Assembly: GCA_902597335.1 (NCBI GenBank)
Contig: CACJXK010000001.1
Span: 124,001 to 188,000, forward strand
DNA: 64,000 bases
Origin: an uncultured Pelagibacteraceae bacterium
GTDB taxonomy: Bacteria; Pseudomonadota; Alphaproteobacteria; Pelagibacterales; Pelagibacteraceae
Reading direction: 5' to 3'
This document shows positions 54,085 through 62,426 of the stretch, piece after piece. Numbering within the stretch: position 1 is the stretch's first letter; each line of letters begins with the position of its first letter. The notes below the pieces were generated by a model. The model had not been told where the DNA came from. It made no database searches and saw nothing but the letters and a program-made list of their open reading frames with translations. A program made the position numbers and the translations under genes.

Positions 54085-56658
54085 CTAAGCTACCATGCTC
54101 TCAGCTTTTTGAAGGTCAACAGCAACTAATTGACTTATCCCTTTCTCAGGCATTGTAACACCATATAATCTGTCCATTTTTGACATAGTTAGCGCGTGGT
54201 GTGTTACTATTATAAATCTGGTAGATGTAATCTTTGTTAGTTCGTTTAACAAATTACAAAATCTTGTAACGTTTGCATCATCAAGTGGAGCATCTACCTC
54301 ATCTAACACGCATATAGGCGAGGGGTTGGTTAAAAACACAGCAAATATAAGAGATAATGCTGTTAAAGCCTGTTCACCTCCAGAAAGTAAAGTAATTGAT
54401 TGAAGTCTTTTTCCAGGGGGACTTACCAACATTTCTAAACCGGCATCCAGTGGATCATCTGAGTCTACCAGTTCTAATTTAGCACTACCTCCATTAAATA
54501 ATTTTGTATAGACCTCATTAAATTTCCTATTTACTCTTTCAAATGCATCTAAAAGTCTTTCTCGACCTTTCTGGTTGAGTTCTGTTATACTCTCTTTTAA
54601 TTTTAGTATTGCTGTAACAAGATCTTGTCTGTCTTGCTCCATCTTTTTAATTTCGGTTTTATATTTTTCTGTTTCATCGTCTGCTCTTAAATTCACGGAT
54701 CCTAATTTTTCTCTTTCTCTCTTTTTTTCGTCTAATAGTTCCTCTTGAGTAACTAGATCTGGAAACTCACTTCCTTTTTCTAAATTTGAATAATTAAATA
54801 TATTTTCCTCTTCTAGATTTAATTCAGTCATAATTCTTTCCAAGAGATCTTTTCTCCTTTTATTTAAACCATCAATTGTAGCACCTGAACTTGCCTTTTT
54901 TTCTCTAATTTCGATCGAACTTTCTTTAGTATCATTAAGCTGATTTCTAATTTCTGCTATGTTATTATCAATTTTTTCAACAAGTATCTCGTTCTCATTT
55001 TTTTCATTTTCTGAAATTCTTAAGTTCTCTGAAATCTTTCCTTTTTTTTCAGCTTGAGCTTGAGGTTGCTTTTCAAGATCATTTAATTTTTCACTAAGTT
55101 TATTTTTTCTAGCATTTAACTCATTTACCATTTTTCCTGAATTGGTTAAAAGGTTTTGCCAACTCTCAAATTCTTGATCGATGATACTTATTCTTTCTTT
55201 TCTTTTAACTGATTCATTTTTTATACTTTGATTTTTACTATAAGTTTCAGCATAGTCGTCTTGCAATTTTTTAATTTGTTCACTCTTTGTTGTTAAAGTT
55301 GACACTGTATCGTTATTCTCAAAATCTTTAACTTTCATAGTCAAGTATGATAAATTAACAATACACTCATCCAAAATTTTAATTGTTTGATGATTTCTAT
55401 TTTCAGAAATTAATCGTTTAACTTCCTCAATTTGGTGTTTGATATTATTGATAATCTCATTATTTTTCCGCAATGTCTCAACACTGAAACTCTCAAACAA
55501 TGCATCCATCTTTTCTTGTTCATTTTTTAGTTTTGATCTAGAGGTATCCAAGTCTTGATTTGAGAGCTTTTCTGTCTCATAATATTTAGAATCTGTATCA
55601 GTTAGTATGCTTCTCTCTTCTTTTAATCTTTTTTCGTTTGAATTTGCATCAATTACAATACTTTTTTCTCTATCAATATCCTCATCAATGACTTTTATAG
55701 AACTTTTTATTGTATCTATTTCCTCATTAATTCTTGTGCTTTCCTCATCTAAAGCCTTAAGCTCAAGATTTAACCTTTGAATTTTAGACAAATTTTCGAT
55801 ATTTTTTTGTCTTATAGGTTCTACCCTCTCAAGTTCACTTTTAATTTTATTTTCTAGCTCATTAATTTTTTTATTAAATTCCTCAACTTTTCCATCTGCT
55901 TCATTGTTAATTTCGTTTTCCAAACTAATTTCTTTATCTATTTCTATAAGTCTTAAATAATAAAGACCTGCCTCTACTTTTTTTATTTCTTCAGAAATTA
56001 ATTTATATTTTGCTGCTTCTTCAGCTTGTTTTTCTAAACTTGCCAATTGTTTTTCTTGCTGTCGTCTAAGTTCATCTGCTCTTTTTAGATTATTTTCTGC
56101 TGCTCCTAATCTGATTTCAGCCTCATGTCTTCTTACATGAAGTCCTGCTATTCCAGCAGCTTCTTCAAGTATTGCCCTTCTGTCAGATGGTTTTGCAGTA
56201 ACCAATGCTCCTATTCTTCCTTGACTTATTAATGATGGCGAATGAGCTCCAGTAGATAGATCTGCAAAAAACATTTGTGCATCCTTTGCCCTAACTTCTT
56301 TATTGTTTATGTAAAACTTAGACCCTTTATCTTTTTCAATTTTTCTTCGAATTTCTATTTCATCCAATTCGTTATATTGATGCGGGCCATCTTTATTTTC
56401 ATTATTTAAACTTAAAACTACTTCAGCAATATTCTTTGATGGTTTATTTGATGTACCTGAAAATATAACATCTTCCATCCCCGAACCTCGCATACTTTTT
56501 GCTGAGGTTTCTCCCATACACCATCTAAGAGACTCAACAATATTTGATTTGCCACAACCGTTAGGCCCGACAATACCAGTGAGCCCTTTTTCAATAAGAA
56601 AATTTGTTTTCTCTGCAAATGACTTAAAGCCATTTAATTGGATTTTTTTAAACTCCAT
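54085..56658 (-). CDS. smc: SMC chromosome segregation ATPase, short, no recognisable hinge
   Basis: 857 residues against about 1150 in most bacteria. Both ATPase halves are intact: Walker A VGPNGCGKSN (residues 31-40), signature LLSGGEQALTAL at about 757, Walker B ICVLDEVDAPLDD at about 782. The N-terminal head also shows RGSGMEDVIFSGT and GRIGALVTAKPSDRRAI. Between them is almost continuous coiled coil (about 170-680). The canonical 120-150-residue hinge with its Gly-rich dimerisation patches is not visible, nor is a Rad50-type CxxC hook. A short less-coiled stretch near 390-470 could replace it. It organises and segregates the chromosome with ScpAB, which are not in this window. Confidence 0.92.
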   Translation of the reverse strand: MEFKKIQLNGFKSFAEKTNFLIEKGLTGIVGPNGCGKSNIVESLRWCMGETSAKSMRGSGMEDVIFSGTSNKPSKNIAEVVLSLNNENKDGPHQYNELDEIEIRRKIEKDKGSKFYINNKEVRAKDAQMFFADLSTGAHSPSLISQGRIGALVTAKPSDRRAILEEAAGIAGLHVRRHEAEIRLGAAENNLKRADELRRQQEKQLASLEKQAEEAAKYKLISEEIKKVEAGLYYLRLIEIDKEISLENEINNEADGKVEEFNKKINELENKIKSELERVEPIRQKNIENLSKIQRLNLELKALDEESTRINEEIDTIKSSIKVIDEDIDREKSIVIDANSNEKRLKEERSILTDTDSKYYETEKLSNQDLDTSRSKLKNEQEKMDALFESFSVETLRKNNEIINNIKHQIEEVKRLISENRNHQTIKILDECIVNLSYLTMKVKDFENNDTVSTLTTKSEQIKKLQDDYAETYSKNQSIKNESVKRKERISIIDQEFESWQNLLTNSGKMVNELNARKNKLSEKLNDLEKQPQAQAEKKGKISENLRISENEKNENEILVEKIDNNIAEIRNQLNDTKESSIEIREKKASSGATIDGLNKRRKDLLERIMTELNLEEENIFNYSNLEKGSEFPDLVTQEELLDEKKREREKLGSVNLRADDETEKYKTEIKKMEQDRQDLVTAILKLKESITELNQKGRERLLDAFERVNRKFNEVYTKLFNGGSAKLELVDSDDPLDAGLEMLVSPPGKRLQSITLLSGGEQALTALSLIFAVFLTNPSPICVLDEVDAPLDDANVTRFCNLLNELTKITSTRFIIVTHHALTMSKMDRLYGVTMPEKGISQLVAVDLQKAESMVA

Positions 56659-56666
56659 TCAATGAC

Positions 56667-57248
56667 TTATATCAGTTTTTCAATATATTTTTTTAATTTT
56701 TTATAGTTTTTAGGATTTTCGAACTTTTCGCCGTTGATTATAAGTGTTGGAGTTGCCTCTATTTTATAGTTTTTTGCTCCGTCGATTCGGTCTTCTAAAA
56801 TAAAATCTTCAATTTTTGAGTTGGAAATACAATTATCAAAATCTAATTTAAAACCTGATTCTTGAACTACTCTTTTTAAATTTTTATTGAGATCCTCAAT
56901 TGTACTTCCTCTAACCCAGCTACTTTGGTTGTTGTATAAGTGATGAAGTATTTCTGATTTTCCATCATTCCTACAATGAGCAATTTTTGCTGCATTAAAT
57001 GCAGCTATATCTAGAGGAAAATTCCTATATTCAATCGAAATTAAATTTTTATCTATAAAATCAGTTTTTAGCTTTGGATAAATATCTCTATGAAAATCTC
57101 CACAATGACTACATGTCAAAGACTCGAACACCACAAGTTTTACTTTTGCATCAACATTGCCGTCTTTAATATGTTTAATTTCTGCAGTTGCGTTAAAACT
57201 AATAAAAAATAATGATATTATTAATGTTTGTATTAATATTTTTTTCAT
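56667..57248 (-). CDS. DsbA-family thiol oxidoreductase, secreted
   Basis: 193 residues. A signal peptide (MKKILIQTLIISLFFISFNATA) leads to a DsbA-like thioredoxin fold: active site LTCSHCGDFH near residue 47 and cis-Pro in EATPTLIINGEKF near 168. The helical insert lies between. The CSHC dipeptide differs from E. coli DsbA CPHC. Likely a periplasmic disulfide oxidase or isomerase. It overlaps the dciA-like gene by 4 bases and precedes smc by 8. Confidence 0.9.
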   Translation of the reverse strand: MKKILIQTLIISLFFISFNATAEIKHIKDGNVDAKVKLVVFESLTCSHCGDFHRDIYPKLKTDFIDKNLISIEYRNFPLDIAAFNAAKIAHCRNDGKSEILHHLYNNQSSWVRGSTIEDLNKNLKRVVQESGFKLDFDNCISNSKIEDFILEDRIDGAKNYKIEATPTLIINGEKFENPKNYKKLKKYIEKLI

Positions 57249-57724
57249 CTTGTTTTAAATATTTTATTTAACTCTAATAGAGATTGTTTAATTTTATCAT
57301 TCTTAATATTGGCAATCTTCTTAATATTTTTGCTATTTGTCGCATTATTAATTTTATTATCTCTAGTTTTTTTGAATTCTCCCTCAAAAGTCTTTAACCT
57401 TATATTATCGACCACATTATAACCAAAAAAAATATTTATTTTTTTTAAAATTTCTTTCTTAGAATATTCTAGGTCAACTTCATTTCCTCTTTTTACCATT
57501 ATACTTAAATAGCTTCCATTTAATTTTGAGTTTTTATAAGATATTGGATAGCAAACATTAAATAATTCTTTTCCAACAAGATATTTCCAATTATCTAAAG
57601 TATTTGAATAAATTTGTCCTTTTTTATTCAATATTCTTTTTGCTTCTTGGGGCAAAGTATCTTTAAAAGATCTTAGTCCTTGAACAGATTTATTTCTCTG
57701 CTTAGTATTATATTTAAAATTCAT
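57245..57724 (-). CDS. DciA-like protein (DUF721)
   Basis: 159 residues from ATG at 57724; a TTG four codons upstream is in frame but would overlap mutY. The middle WKYLVGKELFNVCYPISYKN and SYLSIMVKRGNEVDLEYSKKEILKKIN match the DUF721 domain of DciA, the loader partner of the replicative helicase DnaB. Basic termini, C-terminal Lys/Asn-rich tail. Its start codon directly abuts the divergent mutY start (CATATG). DUF721 versus true DciA function is inferred. Confidence 0.8.
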   Translation of the reverse strand: MNFKYNTKQRNKSVQGLRSFKDTLPQEAKRILNKKGQIYSNTLDNWKYLVGKELFNVCYPISYKNSKLNGSYLSIMVKRGNEVDLEYSKKEILKKINIFFGYNVVDNIRLKTFEGEFKKTRDNKINNATNSKNIKKIANIKNDKIKQSLLELNKIFKTR

Positions 57725-58711
57725 ATGACAAATCAAAACATACCAAATAAAATTTTAAAATGGTACGACAATAATAAAAGAAATCTTCCTTGGCGAAAAA
57801 AAGTCTCTAAAAGTCAAAAAGAATATTTTACTTTAGTAAGTGAATTTATGTTGCAACAAACTCAAGTAAAAACAGTAATCCCATATTTTGAAAATTTTAC
57901 CTCGAAAATCCCAGATTTAAAAAGTTTATCAAAAGTTAGAGATGCTAAATTGATGAAATGTTGGGAGGGATTAGGATATTACTCAAGAGCAAAAAATCTA
58001 AAAAAAACTGCAAAAATAATTATAAATGAATTTAAGGGAAAGCTTCCAAATAATGAGGAAGGTTTAAAATCGCTACCTGGAATAGGAGATTATACTGCAA
58101 AAGCTATTATGGCAATTGCATTCAACAATAAAATAATCCCACTAGATGGAAATGTTGAAAGAGTTTTGAAAAGAGTATTTTATTTAAAAAAAGAAAAAGA
58201 AATTTCTAAAGAGAATTTACATAAAAAAAAATCTTTTTTTGGGGAAACAAATAGAGCTAGTGATTATGCTCAAGCCATAATGGAAATAGGCGCATTAATT
58301 TGTAAACCATCAAAACCAATTTGTAATCAATGTCCAATTTCTAGAAATTGTAAATCTTTTAAAAAAAACGATTTTCAGATTGTGAAAGTAAATAAATTTA
58401 ATAAACAAATATTTTTTGAGGCAAATATTTTTCAAAATAAAAAGAATAATTTTTACCTTTTAAAAAACAGAAAATTTAATTTTTTAAAGGATATGCCTAT
58501 ATTTCCAATGAATGAGATACCTAAAATAAAATTTAGAAAACACGTGGGAAAAAGGATCAATATAAAAATGTCTAATATGGACATGAGAATTGCAATTACG
58601 ATGAAAAATAATTTGCCAGAAAAGAAAAATGGTTTTTTTGTTGATGTAAAAGATTTAACTAATTTGACTTTACCTTCATTTACAAAGAAAATAATTAATA
58701 CTATCAGATAA
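57725..58711 (+). CDS. mutY: Adenine DNA glycosylase MutY
   Basis: 328 residues from ATG at 57725. Removes adenine opposite 8-oxoguanine. EFMLQQTQVKTVIPYFENF carries the catalytic Glu region; the helix-hairpin-helix is LKSLPGIGDYTAKAIMAIA near residue 117, with catalytic Asp in IIPLDGNVERVLKR. The iron-sulfur Cys pattern C-x6-C-x2-C-x5-C is in ICKPSKPICNQCPISRNC near 198. The C-terminal NUDIX-like domain is short and Lys/Phe-rich. An upstream in-frame TTG at 57680 would overlap dciA. Confidence 0.93.
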   Translation: MTNQNIPNKILKWYDNNKRNLPWRKKVSKSQKEYFTLVSEFMLQQTQVKTVIPYFENFTSKIPDLKSLSKVRDAKLMKCWEGLGYYSRAKNLKKTAKIIINEFKGKLPNNEEGLKSLPGIGDYTAKAIMAIAFNNKIIPLDGNVERVLKRVFYLKKEKEISKENLHKKKSFFGETNRASDYAQAIMEIGALICKPSKPICNQCPISRNCKSFKKNDFQIVKVNKFNKQIFFEANIFQNKKNNFYLLKNRKFNFLKDMPIFPMNEIPKIKFRKHVGKRINIKMSNMDMRIAITMKNNLPEKKNGFFVDVKDLTNLTLPSFTKKIINTIR

Positions 58712-58715
58712 ATTA

Positions 58716-59846
58716 ATGAAAAAAATTGCAATAATTGGTGGAGGAATATCGGGGTTATATTTTGCAAATATTTTAAATAGTGAAAAAAATTTTGAATACA
58801 AAATATTTGAAAAAAAAAATAATTTTAATTTCCAAGATGGTTATGGAATTCAACTATCAGTAAATAGTATTAAGTTATTGAATAACATAGGATTTAAAAA
58901 TCTACCTGCATCTGAAGTTAGCTTTCCGTCAAAAGTGAATTTCATACAAGCAAATAACTCTAAAAAAATTTGCGATATAGACCTTACACAATTTAATGAT
59001 CCATTAAATCGATACACAACACTAAAAAGATCAACATTATTAGAATTTTTATTTAAGAATGTGCCTGAAAATCAGATTAAACTTAATTCAAATATAACAA
59101 AAATAGAAAAGGCGAATGGCTTCAGAATTACTTTGGATGAAAATACACATGAGGAATTTGATTATTTGATAATTGCTGATGGTATTTTTTCAAAAACGAA
59201 GTCATTGATATTGAATGATATTACAAATCCAAAATATAACTTTAATGTTGCTCTTAGAGGTAAGTTAATTGGTGATTATGGTAGTGATATTTCTATTTAT
59301 ATGGCATCAAACAGTCATTATGTGATCTATCCGATAAACCAAAATAATGAATATAATTTTGTAGCTATCATAAAAAAAAAATTATCATCAGATGAGCTAA
59401 GAAATTATAATTTATTTAAATCTAATGAGTTTTTAAGCTCTTTAAGATCAAGTTTACAAAAAACATCACAAATAAGCTTTGGACATTTAAGTGAATTAAA
59501 ATCTTTTCCTGTTTACGTAAGCAGCAAATTTCCGAGTTTAAATGAACAAAATATATATTTATCCGGTGATGCTCTGTTCACTTTTCCACCATCATTTGCT
59601 CAAGGCGCGTCCCAAAGCATTGAGACCGCAAACGATATATTAAAAAGTATTTTAAATGGTTCAACTGAATACTATCAAAAAAGAATTGAAAATATTTCCT
59701 CTATAAATGACAAATCAAAACTTAACCATTTTTCATTCCATTTATCAAATCCTTTAAGTGTCTTTATTAGAAATAATATTTTGAAGTTTCTCTCAAAAAA
59801 TAAAACATTTCTTGAAAATTATTTGGGTAAAATTTATAGAACTTAA
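58716..59846 (+). CDS. FAD-dependent monooxygenase, UbiH/hydroxybenzoate-hydroxylase fold
   Basis: 376 residues. Dinucleotide motif IIGGGISGLYFANIL (residues 5-19), the DG-type motif DYLIIADGIFSKTK near 150 and the FAD ribityl motif LSGDALFTFPPSFAQGASQ near 285. This is the group A flavin hydroxylase fold. The substrate is not readable; ubiquinone hydroxylation, aromatic hydroxylation or modification of a secondary compound are all possible. It begins 4 bases after mutY. Its stop shares four bases with the convergent ccrM stop. Confidence 0.82.
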   Translation: MKKIAIIGGGISGLYFANILNSEKNFEYKIFEKKNNFNFQDGYGIQLSVNSIKLLNNIGFKNLPASEVSFPSKVNFIQANNSKKICDIDLTQFNDPLNRYTTLKRSTLLEFLFKNVPENQIKLNSNITKIEKANGFRITLDENTHEEFDYLIIADGIFSKTKSLILNDITNPKYNFNVALRGKLIGDYGSDISIYMASNSHYVIYPINQNNEYNFVAIIKKKLSSDELRNYNLFKSNEFLSSLRSSLQKTSQISFGHLSELKSFPVYVSSKFPSLNEQNIYLSGDALFTFPPSFAQGASQSIETANDILKSILNGSTEYYQKRIENISSINDKSKLNHFSFHLSNPLSVFIRNNILKFLSKNKTFLENYLGKIYRT

Positions 59847-60916
59847 TTTGTAGGTCTTAGTCTTTGTCGCAAATCATCAATTGGCTTTAAAGAATTTCCA
59901 GATTTATAATGCCAAAATGTCCATCCATTACAACTTTCTGCACCAATAATTTTTGCTGCCACTTTATGGATTGATCCCTCTGATTGTTGATATTTTATAC
60001 TACCATCTACCATAATTTTGGCATTTACTTTTTTTTTTTGATCATAAATTTCTGTTCCAGGTTTAATTAAACCCATTTCAACCAATGACCCAAAAGGAAC
60101 TCTTGGTTTAGATCTGTTATTTTGTAGAGTATCCAGATACTCATCTTTTATGATATTTGTATTCTCTAATCTTTTCTTTGTAGCATCAAAATAATATTTT
60201 TCTTTTTCAATTCCAAAATAATTTCTACCTAATTTTTTTGAAACAACAGCTGTAGTACCTGATCCTAAAAATGGATCTAAAATGAAATCATCTTTATTTG
60301 ATGAGGCTAATATTATTCTATGCATTAATGATTCTGGTTTTTGAGTAGAATGAACTTTTTTTCCATTATTTTTTAATCTTTCTTTTCCACTACAAATTGG
60401 CAGACTCCATGTGGATCTCATTTGTAGGTCATCATTTAAACATTTTAATGATTGATAATTAAAAGTATATTTGGATCCTTCGCTCTTAGATGCCCAAATA
60501 AGCGTTTCATGCGCATTGGTAAACCTCGTCCCTCTAAAATTTGGCATTGGATTATTTTTATTCCAAATCACATCATTTAATATCCAAAAACCTAGATTCT
60601 GGATTGTAGTACCTACTCTAAATATATTGTGGTAACTACCTATAACCCAAATCGTTCCATCCTTTTTTAAAATTCTTTTACATTCTTTTAACCACTCAAA
60701 AGTAAATTTATCATAGCTTTTAAAACTTTCAAATTGATCCCATTTATCATTAACAGCATCCACTTTAGATCTATCTGGTCTACTTAATTCTTTTTTTAAT
60801 TGAAGGTTGTAAGGAGGGTCAGCGAAAATAAGATCAAAAGTTTCGTCAGGAATTTTCTTCAATTCCTTTAAGCTGTCTCCATTAATAATTTTATTTTTAA
60901 AAGTTTTAACACTCAT
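59843..60916 (-). CDS. ccrM: CcrM-type adenine-N6 DNA methyltransferase
   Basis: 357 residues. Orphan solitary methylase that in alphaproteobacteria methylates GANTC and times the cell cycle. Beta-class order: catalytic DPPY at 33-36 (IFADPPYNLQL), then the SAM motif DPFLGSGTTAVV near 225. The C-terminal RAMA domain (about 265-357) includes GSLVEMGLIKPGTEIY and NGWTFWHYK and is characteristic of CcrM. No restriction enzyme is nearby. Three GANTC sites cluster upstream. The gene lies 75 bases from rnhB. Confidence 0.93.
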   Translation of the reverse strand: MSVKTFKNKIINGDSLKELKKIPDETFDLIFADPPYNLQLKKELSRPDRSKVDAVNDKWDQFESFKSYDKFTFEWLKECKRILKKDGTIWVIGSYHNIFRVGTTIQNLGFWILNDVIWNKNNPMPNFRGTRFTNAHETLIWASKSEGSKYTFNYQSLKCLNDDLQMRSTWSLPICSGKERLKNNGKKVHSTQKPESLMHRIILASSNKDDFILDPFLGSGTTAVVSKKLGRNYFGIEKEKYYFDATKKRLENTNIIKDEYLDTLQNNRSKPRVPFGSLVEMGLIKPGTEIYDQKKKVNAKIMVDGSIKYQQSEGSIHKVAAKIIGAESCNGWTFWHYKSGNSLKPIDDLRQRLRPTN

Positions 60917-60933
60917 TTTTTAAATATTAATTA

Positions 60934-61010
60934 GACTCCAGAGAAGAGACTGCGTCAACCTGTGATTGAATTATTTTGAGTCTACTTGTTGCTATTTTTT
61001 TTTAAGACTC
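60934..61010. promoter_or_regulatory. GANTC cluster upstream of ccrM
   Basis: Three GANTC sites lie within 77 bases: GACTC at 60934, GAGTC at 60978 and GACTC at 61006. The first two are in the gap before ccrM and the third is in the end of rnhB. At this base composition GANTC is expected only about once in several hundred bases. In Caulobacter the methylation state of GANTC sites controls ccrM itself. Confidence 0.55.
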
Positions 61011-61570
61011 AATATGTTGTGTATTGGATGAAATGTTTTGCGATGAAACCTGGTTATTCCATATTTTCTAATAGCGTTAATATGATCTTTGGTTCCATAA
61101 CCTGCATTAGAGTCCCATTTGTATTTTTTGAAACTTTTTGACATTTTGAGTATCAGTTTGTCTCTTGATACTTTTGCAACAATTGATGCTGCAGATATCT
61201 CTTTTATTTTTTGATCTCCTTTTATTACTGTTTTTGTAATGCAATTATTCAAATCTGGCGATTTATTTCCATCAACAAGTACTAAATTTGGTTTAACTTT
61301 TAGTTTTTCTATCGCTCTCTTCATAGCTAATAGACTTGCATTTAATATATTAAGTCTTTCTATTTCTTTAATTGATGCTGATCCAATAGCCCAAATAGAA
61401 TTTTTTTTTATATACTTAAATAATTTTTCTCTCTCAATCTTTTTCAATTTTTTGGAATCTTTAATTTCTTTTTTATTTATTTTACGATTAAATATAACTG
61501 CTGCCGCATAAACTGGACCAATCAAACTACCTCTACCAACTTCATCAACACCAGCAACAATTTTTTTCAT
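60992..61570 (-). CDS. rnhB: Ribonuclease HII
   Basis: 192 residues. Removes single ribonucleotides and RNA from DNA duplexes. GVDEVGRGSLIGPVYAAAV carries the first two catalytic acids (Asp, Glu near residues 7-8), PNLVLVDGNK the next Asp and ISAASIVAKVSRDKL the fourth region. KYGITRFHRKTFHPI is the C-terminal signature. Its ATG overlaps the stop of an upstream 45-aa ORF (ATGA), so translation is coupled. Position beside ccrM is common in alphaproteobacteria. Confidence 0.96.
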   Translation of the reverse strand: MKKIVAGVDEVGRGSLIGPVYAAAVIFNRKINKKEIKDSKKLKKIEREKLFKYIKKNSIWAIGSASIKEIERLNILNASLLAMKRAIEKLKVKPNLVLVDGNKSPDLNNCITKTVIKGDQKIKEISAASIVAKVSRDKLILKMSKSFKKYKWDSNAGYGTKDHINAIRKYGITRFHRKTFHPIHNILSLKKK

Positions 61571-61704
61571 TGAGCAATAAAAAAATGATACAAAAATATG
61601 CCGATTATTAATCCTTTAATGAATGTGATCCATAACAATCCATAATTCGAAATATTAAGTTTCTCTTTCCACCAACTTATATATTTTTTATGTATTTCTA
61701 TCAT
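61567..61704 (-). CDS. 45-aa membrane microprotein coupled to rnhB
   Basis: ATG at 61704 to TGA at 61569-61567. A basic, Trp-containing N-terminus (IEIHKKYISWWKEKLNI) precedes one hydrophobic helix (YGLLWITFIKGLIIGIFLY). The stop codon overlaps the rnhB start as ATGA, the commonest coupling mode in this window, which is strong support for translation. The ORF fills almost all of the gap between the glycosylase and rnhB. Function unknown; a single-pass inner-membrane protein. Confidence 0.62.
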   Translation of the reverse strand: MIEIHKKYISWWKEKLNISNYGLLWITFIKGLIIGIFLYHFFIAQ

Positions 61705-61711
61705 TTTAGAT

Positions 61712-62416
61712 TTAAACAGATATTTTTAAATCATCTATTTTTTTCCTGATTAATTTTAAATCAGCCCAAGAATATTTTTTTTGATCAGCCTGTCTTAATA
61801 AGTAAGCAGGATGAAATGTAATCATTGTTAAATACGTTTTGTTATGAATGATTAATTCTTTCCAAACACCTCTTTCTTTTGAAATTTTTATTTTTGAACC
61901 AAAAAGCGACTCCATTGCTGTACTACCCATTAGAATTAAAATTTTTGGATCAATTATCTCGATATGTTGCCTGAGATAATTCGAGTATCTATTTATTTCT
62001 GATGGCTCAGGCTTTCTATTATTTGGTGGTCTATAATTTACAACATTAGTTATATAAATATTGCTCCTTTTTATCTGAATTGCCTCTAGCATTTTATTTA
62101 ATAATATTCCCGCATCTCCTACAAAGGGTTTTCCTTGTTCATCTTCTTTTTGTCCAGGCCCTTCGCCTATAATCATAATTTTACTTTGATTGTTGCCATC
62201 AGCAAATACTAACTGCTTAGCATTTTTTTTCAGCTCACAATTATCTATGTTTTCAATTTCGCTTCTTAATTTTTCAAGAAGTTTAATTTTTTCTTCTATC
62301 TGAGGTTTAGTTTTAAGTCTGTTTATTGGTTTATCACTAAATATATATTCAATATCGTTTGAGTTAAGCTTTTCAAGGTTTAATATGTCATTTTGATTTT
62401 TGAAACTTAAAGTCAT
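61712..62416 (-). CDS. Uracil-DNA glycosylase, family 4/5-like
   Basis: 234 residues from ATG at 62416; an in-frame TTG 31 codons upstream would run into the divergent TPR gene and lacks conserved sequence. Motif 1 IIGEGPGQKEDEQGKPFVGDAG near residue 85 is the family 4 signature, and the C-terminal ITFHPAYLLRQ carries the motif 2 His. The Cys of NCELKKNAKQL near 62 may be one Fe-S ligand; other expected Cys are not obvious, so cluster binding is uncertain. Removes uracil from DNA. Confidence 0.88.
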   Translation of the reverse strand: MTLSFKNQNDILNLEKLNSNDIEYIFSDKPINRLKTKPQIEEKIKLLEKLRSEIENIDNCELKKNAKQLVFADGNNQSKIMIIGEGPGQKEDEQGKPFVGDAGILLNKMLEAIQIKRSNIYITNVVNYRPPNNRKPEPSEINRYSNYLRQHIEIIDPKILILMGSTAMESLFGSKIKISKERGVWKELIIHNKTYLTMITFHPAYLLRQADQKKYSWADLKLIRKKIDDLKISV

Positions 62417-62426
62417 AAGTTTAGGT

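Noticed and set aside
60920-60930. Possible CtrA box (TTAA pair) before ccrM
   Set aside because: The two TTAA are 3 bases apart, not the required 7, and TTAA is frequent by composition.
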